Position numbers and translations under genes: made by a program
Shown here: positions 33,781-48,700 of the stretch, piece by piece
How the letters are laid out: the number at the start of each line of letters is the position of its first letter
Position numbering within the stretch: the stretch's first letter is position 1
Notes under the pieces: model-generated
Seen by the model: only the letters and a program-made list of their open reading frames with translations
What the model was told of the DNA's origin: nothing
The model's database searches: none
From: Siphonodentalium dalli
Lineage: Eukaryota > Mollusca > Scaphopoda > Gadilida > Siphonodentaliidae
Assembly (NCBI GenBank): GCA_032622095.1
Contig: CP136066.1
Location: forward strand, 173,351,164 to 173,415,163
Length of the DNA: 64,000 nucleotides
Direction of reading: 5' to 3'

Positions 33781-36700
33781 CTGTAAATAAAAAGATTAAA
33801 AAAATGATCTGATATGGCATTCACCACAAATTTGGTTGTGCGAACTCACCACTTGTGTGAAAAAACGTCTGTTTTAGGGAGAAAAAGTGCTTGTTTCGAA
33901 ATTAGGAATTATTATATTATTGATCTAAAGCGATTTCTTCAATCAGAATTAAGAGGCATTGTCTATACGGAGAAAATACATAAAATAGCATGAATATGTG
34001 CGAACTCACCACTCCAGAAATCGAGAATAACCCTTCGATTGGAAACTTTGATCAGATTGTTAGAGAAAATTACTGAGTATTTCGACACAAATGGTATGTG
34101 AGTGCTTTCGGGTAATTGTGTCATGCTCGTCACCATGAAATAAGCATTTGTATGAAATTTGCTCATTTTTATACATATAATTTCAAAATCTGCCATTTTA
34201 TTTTGGGGCACTATATTAGCATGAGACCATGTGATTCCAGACCCTGATATGAACCATGACAATGTTAGTGCTTTATAAATGTGACCCGCCATATCAAATC
34301 CAGTCGGAAGTCGGGATTTTTTTTACCCTGTGCCAATGCATTCTCTTATATATGCGAGTCAACCATAGGTCGCCTCACATATATAAGAGAATGCATTGGC
34401 CTAACAATTTTAATAATTTGTTCTTGTATTCTTTAACAATTTTATAATTTCACCCATACAGAGCTCCAAACAAACATGAGCAGACGACACTCTTCTATGT
34501 GCTTCTATATATGTGTGGGGCTCCCTGCAGGGTAATGGATGTTTTTTTCATTTTATGTCCTAAAAATTGTAAGAAACATTTATTTAAAAAACATGATAAA
34601 AAATTGTTAGGCCAATGCATTCTCTTATATATGCGAGGCGACCTATGGTCGACTCGCATATATAAGAGAATGCATTGGCACAGGGTAAAAAAATCCCAAC
34701 TTCCGACTGGATTTGATATGGCAGGTCACAAATATGTCATTATTTATAAATGACTTGGCACATGTAACTCTGTAACCATTACTTTCTCGAGATTATAGAG
34801 AATATTTTAATTTTCTTATTGGAAGATTCTGCCATAGGCGAAAGTGACTAAGTAACTCGCAAAACAAAAACGGCCAATTCTGTAAATGATTTCTAAATGT
34901 AACTTTGTAACCATTACTTTCGAGATTGTGGAGAATATTTTTAATTTCCTGTTGGATGAATCAACGGTAATTGAGGAGTAAATGTGAGGAGTTGAACAAC
35001 AAATACAGGTTTGTAACCCCACTAAGTTGATTAGAAACATGCAGTAGTGTATCAACTTATGTAAAAATAAATGGCCAAACATGTAATCTAACTGAATACT
35101 TGATTGGTCAATAAAGGTGTGAAACAAGCACAGCAATATCTTATCATGCACCTTGGTTAATGTTGGGCTAAATGCATTATCAGAACAAAAGAAATTGATT
35201 AGGGCAGCACGTTGGACAATGGTACGAAAAACTGATCTGACATCCATGTTTGTTCAGTTTACGGAGATCATAAAGCATGTGTTCGGTCGCTTACCGCTCA
35301 AAATCATGTTGGGAATTGAGGTTTCAGATTACAGATGTAATTCTTAGTGAAAATGAACTTGGGTTAATTCCGGACCATACAATTCATTCAGTATGGAGAG
35401 GGATTTGGTATGGAGAGGGCAGGGCTCAAAATACATTTAATTTTGCGAGAATCAAATGCTGAATCAAGTTAGTCATAAAGCAATGAAAATTGAAAAGTAA
35501 CGCGAAAATCATTACGAGAATTCATTCGGTGATTCTCGTCGAATCTTTAAGGCCTGAGAGGGATTCAGTTTATAGAGGGTTCGGTTTGGAGAGGTTTTAC
35601 TGAATCAATAATAATATAACAAGGAAGACAAACCTTTGTTGTGTCAGGCCAAACGACAAAATGCTTGAGCTTCATCAGGTTTGATAGTGGTGTTTCCAAT
35701 GTGTCAGCCATGCAGTATTTTATCAACTCAAGCTTCTCTAAACTGTAAATATAGCAACATGTATTGTCACATTTATCGCATGTTCATTTGAGTGCCAGGT
35801 CCGATTTTTGTAGCAACCCATCTACCCTGTGCCAATGCAGTCTCTTATATATGCGAGTCGACCATAGGTCGCCTCGCATATATAAGAGAATGCATTTGTT
35901 ATTATTTTTTACAATTTTTTACAATTTTAATATTTTTAAAAAAAATCTAAAAAAAATCTAAAATTTTTTTTTTTTATTTTTTTAGGCCGATTTTACAGAC
36001 CGTAAATTAGGGCCGATGAGATCGGCCCCTGGCACTGAAAGGGTTAATTTAATTTTTAACATCATCACTGAGGCTATTGTGAAAATCATAAATCTGACTG
36101 CATGCGAAGACTATTATTATGATACACAATCCTGGAACATCATAAACTGTTTCAAACAAAGTCTGAGCGGACAGGCACCACTAAATTCACCCTCTGGGGA
36201 CCTCATTATGCTTAGGCCTCATCTTCTCTGGAAAGTTTCTTTATTATAAAATTTCTATAGAAACTACTTCACATAGATTCTATTTCTTTTTTTTAAGTTT
36301 AGTTTCTCTTTTTCCACAAATTGGCAGAAAACACATTGCATAATTGAGGTTCCCAATATTCACCATTTGGAAACTTCAATCTGAGCATATGTCTCCAGTA
36401 GCAGTGAGGACTAAGCAGTTCTCAGAGGGTGAATTTGGTGATGCTAGCCTGCTATGTGCGATAGTGACACAAAATTCACCCTCTGGGGACCTCATTTTGC
36501 AAATGACAGGCACGCTATAATCAGGCTTGTTTAAAACATTGAGCTACACTGGTTCCGAAACAGTAATTTCTGAGTTTATATTATGAATGATGGCCTGCAG
36601 CTAGTACGCTGCCAAGAATAGAGTAGCCAAGATGTTAATAATTGATTAGGAATTTGCTTCGTTTGCTGTTGCTGATTTTTTTTGTATTGTTTTCAAATCA

Positions 36701-39700
36701 AGTACACATTTTAACATTGGAAATTGGAAAGTTAAAATTAAAGAATGCTTAAAAAAAATGCTCAAAGTGATCATATAATCAAGAAATATGGATACTGGCA
36801 AAAGTGAAGTCAGATATCTTTCATACAGCACACTTAGGTCCCTTCTTCCAAGTGTAGAATGGTCTTTTCTGTAAATGATGGAATATTACTAATGGGCAAA
36901 TATACTTTTTTCAATTAAATGGGTACTGTGCACTAAATCCGGCTATTTATGGGACCATCTCCTATTATACTCAACAGAATATATGCAACAATTGAATAAA
37001 TTTGAGCCATGGATGAGTGAAAAATACACTCATGTGCTCTATTTTGCACTCATCCATGGCTCAACTTCATTTACTCTTTGCATATATTCTGTGGAGTATA
37101 ATAGGAGATGGTCCCATAAATGGCCAGATTTAGTGTAAAGTACCCCTTTAAAGAATTAGCAATATCTTTTTTACGTGAAAGCAAACATTGACAATATTGA
37201 AATGTAGATTGTTGGCAAACCACTTACTTCTCCAGTGCACTAAGAGCATCTTTCAATCCCATATCAAATAAGCTACCACCACATTCTAATTTCAAATGGA
37301 CTAGTTCTTTCAAATGTGATAGAAATGAATATGTCTGAAAATAGAAAACAATTCTCTTAATAAACAGACAAAATCTTTTGAAATGATTTATGATGCTAAC
37401 AGACTAAAATACAATATGATTCAAAACAAGTGTAAATTGTAAAGTGTTAAAAAAAAGATTTTTTTTAGGCCAATGCATTCTCTTATATATGCGAGGCGAC
37501 CTATGGTCGACTCGCATATATAAGAGAATGCATTGGCACAGGGCATAACTGTAACCATCACAATGTGGTCAATGAACCGGTTCCAATGATATCCATATTT
37601 GTATGGTGTTATTGAGACAGACCGAAGATATTTTAGGCTGTTGAAGCTTTATTTGGGCGTTTTTGGCCGTTTTGTTGGGTAAAGGGTTAAAGCCACACAT
37701 GGTGATGGGCCCACTTTTCACTCTTTAACACATTGAGTGTCCGTACCCAGGCTATAGTGTATTCTTCCAGCATGACAACTTGAGATTAAGTATTGAATAC
37801 TTTACTAATATTTAAATTCGCGCAGTACTATTTTCACGCACCCATCGGTGCGCAAATATAAAACTGAGCGAAAAATAATATGACTCATGAGTTTATACCA
37901 AAATTAAAAATAGGAAAATAAGAAGGCTACTTTAGGCCAAAATAAAAAAGTTTTTTGGTTCTCGGGCAATTTATTTTTCAAATTTTTTTCTGCGCATAGT
38001 AAGCTTGGACAAAGATACCTTCCTCTGTCTAGTAATAACCAGAAAGGTAGAGGGAACTGTTATGCATATAAACTCATTTAGTCTTATATAAAAATGACAT
38101 TGTACTACCAGTGTATGACTGGGATTACCTAACAATATATAATGCCCCTGACATTAACTGCTGTTATTGTTGTCTAAAAACTGATACCTCCCCATTCTAA
38201 TATGTGATCCTGAAATTAGTCCTGTGCCTTTCAATTGTATAAAGTTACAATTAGTGTAAGTTGTTCACAATGACTAATTGTAAGAAGAGCATGAGGATCA
38301 GCTAATCATTTTCTTAATTGTAGTCATCTACTTCATGTTGTAAGCCTGCAAGTCACTTTTTAACACATTACATGTTAGAGCTCAATGCACACTAATATTC
38401 AACACATATCTACTATGGACATGTTGATAAAATAAAAAAAAATAAAAAAATAAAATCAAAGGTTTTGTTGTCATAACATCAGGCATTGCAATAGAAAAGG
38501 CCTAAAAACCTTCTTTTCTTTTTTTTTGGCCTTAGATAGAAAATTGACAATATATTTACATGCGAGGAAATGATTCTCGACGACATTATCCATATGTAAA
38601 CTGTTTAATCATGGTTAGACCTCTCTTGTTCCAATACTTCTAAGAAATACACATAATCTAGCCTGGAGGGGCACGAAAGCATGTCTTCGCATTCACAACT
38701 CTGCATGGGGTGTCAAATAGTCTGAGTTAGTTATAAATACATTTAAAGCACGCAACAAAGAGTTGATTCTTTCTGAAGTCAGCAAGCAAAGTCAAGCAAG
38801 CTAGAAGTCAGTACTTCTTACAAGTTCAATTCCAGGATGTCCATAAATATTTATTAAATATCAGAATGATAAGTTGTACCATACATTCATATAAGCATGC
38901 ATCTTCACATTGAAATGATGATGCAGTTGTGTTATATTTGATGTATATTTTCTTCAAGATTGTCTTTTATATATACACATGTATCATCAGATATAATTAA
39001 GAACTAAAACTGTCATCAGATACAAGACTTCTACGCAAATATTTCAGTCAGCGCGCGAATTAAAACTGAGTGAAAAATAGTACTGCGCGAATTTAAATAT
39101 GAGTAAGGTAGGCAGATTACACTGTCTTGCTAGCCTCAGACCACAAAACTGTCAAATAAGTACATGTTTATGATTTAAGAGAATCCAAAATGAACATCTG
39201 AGGAAATACTCATGAGAAAAACATGGTAAAGTGTGGGTACGAGATAATTCTTAATCAGCACACAGGAAAACTACTACTAGTAGAGATGGCATTGCTGGGT
39301 GCCAATAACGAGTCATCTTGTAGTGTGTTTATGGCATGTTTTTATGTGATCCAAGCCAATACTAGCTCATTCTGGAGTAGCCTACACTCCAAGATAACTC
39401 GTCAGCACCGGGGAACATGGTATCCCACATGCCAGAATTGGATATGGGCAGCTACGACATATCTTGTATGAACGTTTAGACATACAAGTTTATATGTATG
39501 ATTATATTACTTCCGAATTGGTGACTACAATTCAGAAACAATTATTAAATCGTCATTCTGAAGTGCAATTTACATGGCACAAAGGGGTTGGGGACAAATG
39601 TCAATGTAACCCTGGAGGTAATATTTACTTCTATTAGGCTGTTTCATTCGAGGGGCATCACCCACAGCAGAAATACCTTTGAGCTATCTGAGATGGATAG

Positions 39701-42700
39701 AATCATATATATTTCGAGATCTCAGTTTAGTAAATTTTACAGCAGAAATAAGAGACACCGTATAAAATATGAGTTAACTCATAGTGGAACTCCCCTGAAG
39801 AATGGTGTAGAACGAGATAACTCGAAGCCGCCACTCAACATGTTAAAATGTTCAAAATATTATCTTTAGAAAAAGTGGTCTTCTTACAAGGACATAAAAA
39901 ATAAACACTACCACACACTATCTCGTTCTTGTAATATATTACATAATATGACGGAATTCATTGAAAACTATAAATACGGGTGGGTAGATGTTGACATTTC
40001 TGTTTAAGTAGGGTGTATTAATTTTCACCATATTATGAGTGAACGCAGCAGGCCTGAAAATATGGTGCCGGACATTTGCAGAATGAGAGCCCCCATAGGG
40101 TGAATTTAGTGACGCTAACATGCACAGCGGGATAGAATTACCAAATTCATCCTCTGGGGACCTCATTCTGCATGGCCTCAACTGCTATGGGAGAGGAAAC
40201 CTAACCTCAGATTTGTTTGTTTGTTTTTGTTTTGTTTTTTAATATCTTTATTTACATATTAACTTCATGATACAAAAACATATAGCAATGCGTTCACAAA
40301 GTATATGGATACATGTGTTAACCCTTTGAGTGCCAGGTCGATTTTTGTATCAACCCATATACCCTGTGCCAATGCATTCTCTTATATATGCGAGTCGACC
40401 ATTGGTCGCCTCGCATATATAAGAGAATGCATTGGCTTAATAATTTTTTTATTTTTTTTTACAATTTTTTACAATTTTAATATATTTTATTATATTCTTT
40501 AACAGACTTATTGTGTAGGTTTAGGGCCGATAATATCGGCCCCTGGCACTCAAAGGGTTAACATGATAATATCAATCAGAAATATAAATCAGAAATATAA
40601 AGAAGGGGTTGGGTGGGTGGTGGGGGTGGCGGTGCTCGTTTGTTTTCACGATAAATTTGTATATGTGGTATGCTTCTTTTAACTGTTAACATAGTGGACT
40701 ATCGTTGCCTCTAATGACATGAAATAAAATAAATCAAGAAGTAAGTTGAAGTAAAATAGTATTGTACGGTTAGATTGATAGATATATAAATGTATTATTC
40801 TTATCACTGTATCATGTTCTTTTTGTATGCAAACAAAATCTAGCAGGAGACATTGGCTCATTCGTACACTATTCATATGATTACTACATTTCGTTGACTG
40901 CTATCATAACTGGATACCACTCATAGCCTCAGATTTAAGTTCCCAGATAGTGAAGATGGTGATGTGCACCCACTGGGCACCTCGATTATGCATTGTGTCG
41001 TCCGCCAATTTGGGGATATAGAGAAACTAAATAAAAAAAAAAAAAAAAAAACTTTCTCAAGAAGTTTACTAAAGAAACTAAAGAACTTATTAAATTGATA
41101 ATAATGATACTTTCCAGAGGAGATGAGGACTAAGCAGAATGAGGTCCCAAGAGGGTGAATATAGACTATATAGTGATGTTAGCCCACTGTACTGGGTAGA
41201 GTGATTAGCATTACTAAATTCATCCTCTGGACATCTTATTCTGCAAATGTCCTGGACCATATTTTGATAACTTTTTAACCACTCGACACTTGTGAAGAGC
41301 TTGGTGTTATACAGATTCAGTATCAACTAACCTCTGATGTCCAATTAACACATTCTCCAATCTCCAAATCACGGAGGTGAGTGAGATCTTTGATGAATTT
41401 AAATTCAGCTGCTGGCACAGACTTCAGGGATGTGAGAGACTGAAAAATCATAAACAAAAAACTGTTCAATGTTTGAGAACAGTACAAACTAAGCCAATGC
41501 ATTCTCTTATTATATGCGAGCCTCGCATTATGGGAGACTCGCATATATAAGAGAATACATTGGCCTAACAATATTTACCTTGACCTTTAAACCAGTGCAC
41601 TGGCACAGGGTCTTTAATGCTGCACCAGCACAGCTCCCATGAAAGGGTCAAAAGGTGAAATGTATATTCGTTCAGATAGACAAAATGATGACCAGAACCA
41701 TTGATTATATGCCATCAACTTTCTCTGGAGTGCCATGGGCTTAATAATTCAGAGTTAAGATGACTCTCTATTGGCTAAGTTATGGAAATGTTCAAGGACT
41801 AACTCATCCATAAATTAAGATATATTTCAAAACTAATAGATTTATAGCAAATTAATAACTTTCACTTCATTTTCTAGAGTATATTGCCATTGTTTTCAAA
41901 ATGCTAATGTGTTTAAATAGAACAATTAATTACATTAGGGTGGAAATGAACGTTGAATGTAAGAATTTTGTCATGGTAACATGGGACGTCGAAGCAACAT
42001 AACTATAAAGTTTTATTAAAATTCAAAATGTATTTTCAGTTGACACTTTTGACTTAAATGTATTTATTAATATTAATCACGGTTTCCTGTAATAGTTTAA
42101 AGTTTAAAGGCATCATGCTAAATTACAAACTGTTTATAATTCATAAAAGGTTTAATTCTGAAATTATTTTTGAATTGGACATTTCCTCCATAAAATAGGG
42201 CTTGAATCAAATGTTTAGCATTAACAAAGTTAATCAAAATTCTAATGATTATACATGCAAGATCTTATAGCAATCAAATCCACTTCTTGGTAGATATGGA
42301 CCCATGTATTTGGAAGAATTAACTTTTTTGAGGTTATGACTTACTAGATGCTGAATGTTCTTCAGTAGACTGATATCACTCATTCCACCGATAAAGGAGA
42401 ATTCAGGAATTGTAAGATTTGTAATTCCTCGTAGTCGGAGTTCTCGAAGACCTTTCAGCAAGCAGAATTTTCCAATATCAATTCTAGTCGACGATGGAGA
42501 GCTATGAAAAACATAAACAAAGAATAAGATTTGAAATGATTGATAATAGAAAACAGGAGGCATTGCATAATGTGCCCATTGATTTTATTAAACAAAAGTT
42601 TTAAAAGTGCAATAACTCTGACAACACAAAATAGAACTTGACCATTATTTTGTGGTAGTAGGGCTCTTCGACAGAGGTAATCGACTACTAGTTGATTAGT

Positions 42701-45700
42701 CGTATCCCTCCAGAAATTTTCCATTTCCATGCCCAGATGTATAAAATTGGCCATGTGAGATCGTAATTATGAACTTTTTAGGATCCAACTTTCTGTTTTA
42801 GAATGTTCAAACGCCACAATTGTCAGTGGTTACTTTACTTAAGCTACATGTCAATACCATTAGAGGACATTTATCTCAGGATCTATCATCAACCTACCAT
42901 CCAATGATAGATACACATGCTGGTGAACGGCACAGTAATTTGATTCCGAAAACAAAAACAGAAGTGCAATTTTTTTTTACGAGAATATATTCCGCTGAAT
43001 CCGGTCTAACATTAGATCAAACATCGATCGTTTCCCGATGTGAACAGATGCTACGTATATTCTTGAAGCCGTTTTATTGCATGTCTATTCTAGTATTACA
43101 CTGTTTTTCCAATAAAATAAATATTTAATCAGAGTCTAGTGTCATCAACATCTAACTGTTATATTGTGACAAGTAGGCCTACATGTCATGTACATGTAAA
43201 TTGGTAGAATTGGCCCATATCGTAATCGTAGGTTTGTAATTTTGTAGCGTGTTGTCAGCTCGGCACATGATATTATATAAATATTATGAAAATAATTGTA
43301 TTTAAACAGCCAAATGCAGCATGTGCCAGTCATCACTGATCAATTATGTCACACTGAAATAGACAGTGTAGCAATCGGCACCAATGCTTTGAAGTCTTTG
43401 ATGATCAGAATAAAAGAAACAGCACTGACACGTGCCTACTATCTCGGCCATTCAAACTTGGCCTACCTTATTTAGATTTTGTGAAATGTACAAGCTAATT
43501 TATCACTTACGTTGATGGATCATGTGGATTGCCGATGAACTGTGCATTTAGCACATGAAGTTGTGGACAACGTTCACATACAGTGTGCAAAACAGACACA
43601 GGGACTAGACCAAAAGTGACTTCGCGGAGACCCTTGAATTGTGTGATGGCTGATAATAATCTGTGCCAAGTCTTATTGGAATCTCCTTGGTGGTTCAAGC
43701 CTTTCAGACACTGCAATAGAAATGTTTAATCAAGCCTCTTCCAGATAAGACAAATCAAGATAAGTTTTATTTCGAGTCGGAGGTTCAGATATATATAGAT
43801 ATCTCAAGCTCTGAAGAACTTTTGACTAATTAAAACTATGAAATAATCACAAAATGCTATACAAGTTAAAAGGTTGAAATATCATAAAGTTATAATACAT
43901 AGGAGCACACCAAATCCATTCAGCACTAATTTTAAAATTACAATTCAAGTGTGGAAAATTAATTTAAAATTTAAAAGCATAAGGCCAAAAAAAAGAAAAG
44001 GTTTTGGTTCTCAGGCCCCGCCGCATTGAATAACAAGACAGTCAAAGACTGTGGGGTCGCTCACCAGACTGCAAAGACTGATAAGACTGGGACTCTTGAG
44101 ACCATAACAGTCAGAACTTTTCATAATCACTTTAAAAGAAGCGGATCTACACAGGATATGTGGCTAGAGAGGCTTCATGTCGATCAGCGAATATCTCCCT
44201 TTAAATTACCAATGGAACACTACAGATCCCCCTCCAGCTAAACATATCCCCTCCTGACCGGGCTCCAGATTCCCAAGTCTTAGGTTAGAATTTCACAACT
44301 GACGTCTCAAACTTTCTCAATTGTTCGAAATTTCCAATCTCACAAGCACCGTTTTATAAACTATTTAGTCATGTTTGAAGCCCAATTATCCATGAACCCG
44401 AAAACAACATATATATGTCAAGATTAATCAGTCAGGTAGTTCCAAGGTAGATGTTTTAAGTGAAGTCCCCATAGCCCCGTCATTTCTTGACAGGTTGACC
44501 TCAAGTTAACAAATCTGAATCTCAGTCACTAAAGGATCCTCCATACTATATGTAAGCTAAATAGTCCAACCTCTCTTGAGAAGACATTTTTAAGTATTAC
44601 TATAGAGACATACAGTTATGTCCCTGGTCCCAGTCTATTTAATCTGGTGACCCCATCTGAATAAATTTGAATCCCAGATACCAAAGAACCCTTCATACTA
44701 AATATCAATAAAATAGACCTGATGGTCTGTGTGAAGGAAGCATATTAAGAGGAAAACTTTCCTTTGCTTGACCCCTAGTTGACAAGTTGACCCCATTTAA
44801 AACCAATGACCACATTTGAAGAAAAAAATCTGAACTCCAGGTCACCCAAGGACTGTTCATACCAAATATGAACCCGTTCAACCTGATGGTACAGCAGAAG
44901 AGGTAGTTTTTAAGAATTACTATGGAGAGCAGGAGTTATGGCCCTGCCTTCATAACCATTTGATAGAGTGACCTCATTTAAACAAATATGAATGTAAGTC
45001 ACCTAGGGAACATCTACACCAAATATGAACCCATTCAGTCTAGAGAAGATGTGAGCTCAAAAATTACATTTCATTGAACAAATCTGTAAATCACCCCCCC
45101 CCCCCCCCCAACACAGTGGCGACATCCCTGCAAGAATATGACATACATCATTTATTTGGATGCCTATTGCCTTAACAAAATTACCATGACCTGGAAAGCC
45201 AGTGCATTCTCTTTTATATGGGAGGCTTCCCATGGGAGCATATATAAGAGAATGCACAAGCACAGGGTCTCACCAGCACAACTCTGGTCATGAAATGGTT
45301 AATATTAAAGGTACTCAACCCGTAAAGAGGGTCCCCATCTCAACAGATTCCAACAACAACAATCCGATCAGAGGGTCCTATATTACTATTTCTTTGGCTT
45401 TGGGGGTAAAAAATATTTGATTCGAGTCGAGGAACCCATCAAACAAAGCTCAGAGTTATTAGATATTGATTTTTGAAAATTCTTATGTTCTCGAGATGAG
45501 TACTTATAACTGCCGTCAATTTGGTAACATGCTCGAGATTTTACGCCAAAATTCTATTCAAACAGACAAGGATGGATAACTCTATAATCAAGTGGTAATA
45601 ATTGACTACGTACTGGGCCAGAAAGAATTCCCGATAATGAAAAATAATAGATTTCTAAAATCGATATCTAACAAATCTGAGCTTTGATGGGTGACTTCCT

Positions 45701-48700
45701 CGACTCGAATCAAATATTTTTGACCCCCGAAGCCATTGAAATAGTAATTGAGAGGAGTTTTATCGGGTTGAGTACCTTTAATAGTAAAAATAAACTTTAT
45801 CTTTCAAACAGGCAATTTGTATCTGAGATAAACATGGGATAAAATTCCATTCATAAAGCCACTATCAGCAACAAGAATGTCTGGGAGACCTGTTGACATG
45901 AAGATAATTAATGATGGCACAAACATTTGCCCAGTGATACCAATGTATTGTGTTACTCCTACAGCTGTGTTCAAAACAAGGATTTACATCCACACCTAAA
46001 TATTTAAACCCATTTGGTCTTTAATATGTATCTGGAGAAGAAAACAATTGATGGACGGATAGAGACATGACAGATGGATGGATGGGAAAACAGTCTGACA
46101 TAGATACTGACAAATTCAATCCAATATACCCCCCCCCCCCCAAGTTTTCTTTTCAGGGTATAATGAGTTCAATTGGATACTGGTGGTTAAGAACATAATA
46201 TTCGAACAGCCAAGCCTGAACATAGTGTCTGACATTTGCACAATGAGGTCCCGTAAGGGTGAATTTAATGACACAATCCTGCAATGCGGGCTAGCATCAC
46301 CAAATTCACCCTCTGAGGACCTCATTCTGTGTAGGCCTCAACTGCTATGGGAGACATAGCATTAGATTGAAGTTCTCCAGTTAAAGTTGGTGATGTGCAC
46401 CCACTGGGCACCTCAATTATGCATTTTATATTCACAAATTAGGGGATATAGAAACTAAATAGAAGGGAAAAAGTAAGTAACAAGACAGTCAATGACTGTG
46501 GGGTCGCTCACCAGACTGCAAAGACTGATAAGACTGGGACTCTGGAGACCACAACAGTCAGAACTTTTCATAATCACTTTAAAAGAAGTAGATATCTAAA
46601 GAGTTAAATCTAAAACAAAAAATTTGGAGTTATGTCCCTGGCCCCGCCCACATTTGACCCAGTGACCTGATTTGAACAAATCTGAACCCCAGTCACCCAA
46701 GGATCCTTCATACCAAATATGAACCCATATAGCCTGATGGTATTTGAGAAGAAGTCACTTTAAGAATACTATGGAGGGAAAGAGTTATGGCCCTGGCTTC
46801 GCAACTATTTCAAGTGAACTCATTCGAACAAATCTGAATGTGAGTCACCTAGGGAACATCCACACCAAATATGAAACCATTCGGTCTTATTGTTCTGAAG
46901 ATGTTTAAAAGAATTACTATGGTGGGAAAGAGTTATGGCCCTGGCTTCGCAACTATTTGACCCAGTGACCGCATTTGAACAAATCTGAATGAGAATCACC
47001 TAGGGAATATCCACACCAAATATGAACCCATTTGGTCTTATGGTTCCAGAGTAGATGTTCAAATAATTGTTGTCGGACAGATGGACGGACAGACGATGGA
47101 CGGACGAGGAGTGATGACTATAGCTCCACCGGAGCACGGGTAGGGCGGCTGGTTGGTAATTAAATCTCTTATCTCCGCCCCTATTTGAACAAACGTTATC
47201 CCCATCTATGAGATCCATTCATTTGGTAATTTCAGACATTAGATTTTAAGAGTTGAACTGAACTGATTTTCCTAAAATGACCAAATCTGAAAAAATCTAA
47301 ACCCCAGTCACCGAAGGACCATCCATACCAAACATAATCTAAATAGTCCAGATGGTTCTTGAGAAGAAATTGTTTTAAGAATTACTATGGAAGGAAAGAG
47401 TTATGGCCCTGACTTCTCACCTATTTGACCTGATGAACTCATTTGAACAAATCTGAATGTGAGTCACCTGGGGGACATCCACACCTAAATATATAAACCC
47501 ATTTGGTCTTTAATATGTATCTGGAGAAGAAAACAATTGATGGACGGATAGAGACATAATGACAGATGGATGGATGGGAGAACAGTCTGACATAGAGACT
47601 GACAAATTCAATCCAATATCCCCCCCCCCCAAGTTTTCTTTGCAAAATCAGGGTATAATGAGTTCAACTGGATACTGGTGGTTAAGAACATAATATTCGA
47701 ACAGACAAGCCTGAACAAATTGTCTGTCATTTGCAGAATGAGGGCCCCAAAGGGTGAATTTAATGACACAATCCCGCAATGCGGGCTAGCATCACCAAAT
47801 TCACCCTCTGGGGACCTCATTCTGTGTAGGCCTCAACTGCTATGGGAGACATAGCATTAGATTGAAGTTCTCCAGTTAAAGTTGGTGATGTGCACCCATT
47901 GGCCACCTCAATTATGCATTTTATATTCACAAATTAGGGGATATAGAAACTAAACATAAGGGCTAAAGTAAGTAAAAATTCACCCTCTGGGGACCTCATT
48001 CTGCAAATGCCAGATAGAAGACAAATTTAATCCAATATATACCCCCCCCCATTTTTCTTTGAATATTAGTCGTATGATTTCATCTGGATAAGTGGTGATT
48101 AAAACAATAATATGAAATGGCCAAACCTAAATTTAGTATGTCTGACATTTGCAGAATTAGGTCCCAAAAATGTGGATTTAATGACAATATTCTGTAAGGC
48201 AGGCTAGCATCACCAAATTCATCCTCAATCTGATTAGGCCTCAATGGCCAATAAAACCAAGGAACAGATTGAAGTCCTACAGTTGAAGTTGGTGATGCAC
48301 ACCCATTGAGCACCTCAATTATGCATTTTATCTTCTGCAAATTAGGGGGACATTGAAACTGAACAGGTGGAAAAAAGTGACTAAATCAATGAAGTCCTAC
48401 AGTTGAAGTTGGTGATACACACCCATTGAGCACCTCAATTATGCATTTTATCTTCTGCAAATTAGGGGGACATTGAAACTGAACAGGTGGAAAAAGTGAC
48501 TAAATCAAACTGTCAATTTGATACTTAGGATACTTCCCAGAAGATGAGGACTAAGCAGAATTAGGTCCCTGGCGGGTGTATTTGGTGATGCTAGCATGCT
48601 GTATGGGGTAGCAACACTAAATTCACCATCTGGGGACCTCACTATGTAAATGTCAGACACACTATTTCCAGACTTGAAGAAATCAAAGCCATTCACAGTA

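Larger units (their letters stand above)
40062..41270. mobile_element. Family F element, long form, split by an insertion
   Basis: The left arm (40078-40172) and right arm with spacer (40937-41250) belong to one element. It is interrupted by 0.7 kb bearing a 10-bp duplication. Confidence 0.7.

Noticed and set aside
34816..35247. 143-residue minus-strand ORF
   Set aside because: It lies within an intron of the F-box gene on the same strand, has no recognisable motif, a Cys/His/Ile-rich AT-driven composition and no splice signals.
39223..39869. Plus-strand ORFs of 82 and 93 residues
   Set aside because: No recognisable domain, no splice context and partial overlap with a dispersed repeat shared with 33319-33445.
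43507..43716. Starting a protein at the ORF's first codon here
   Set aside because: The codon is TTG inside the splice acceptor TTGCAG. The segment is an internal exon, not a separate small gene.
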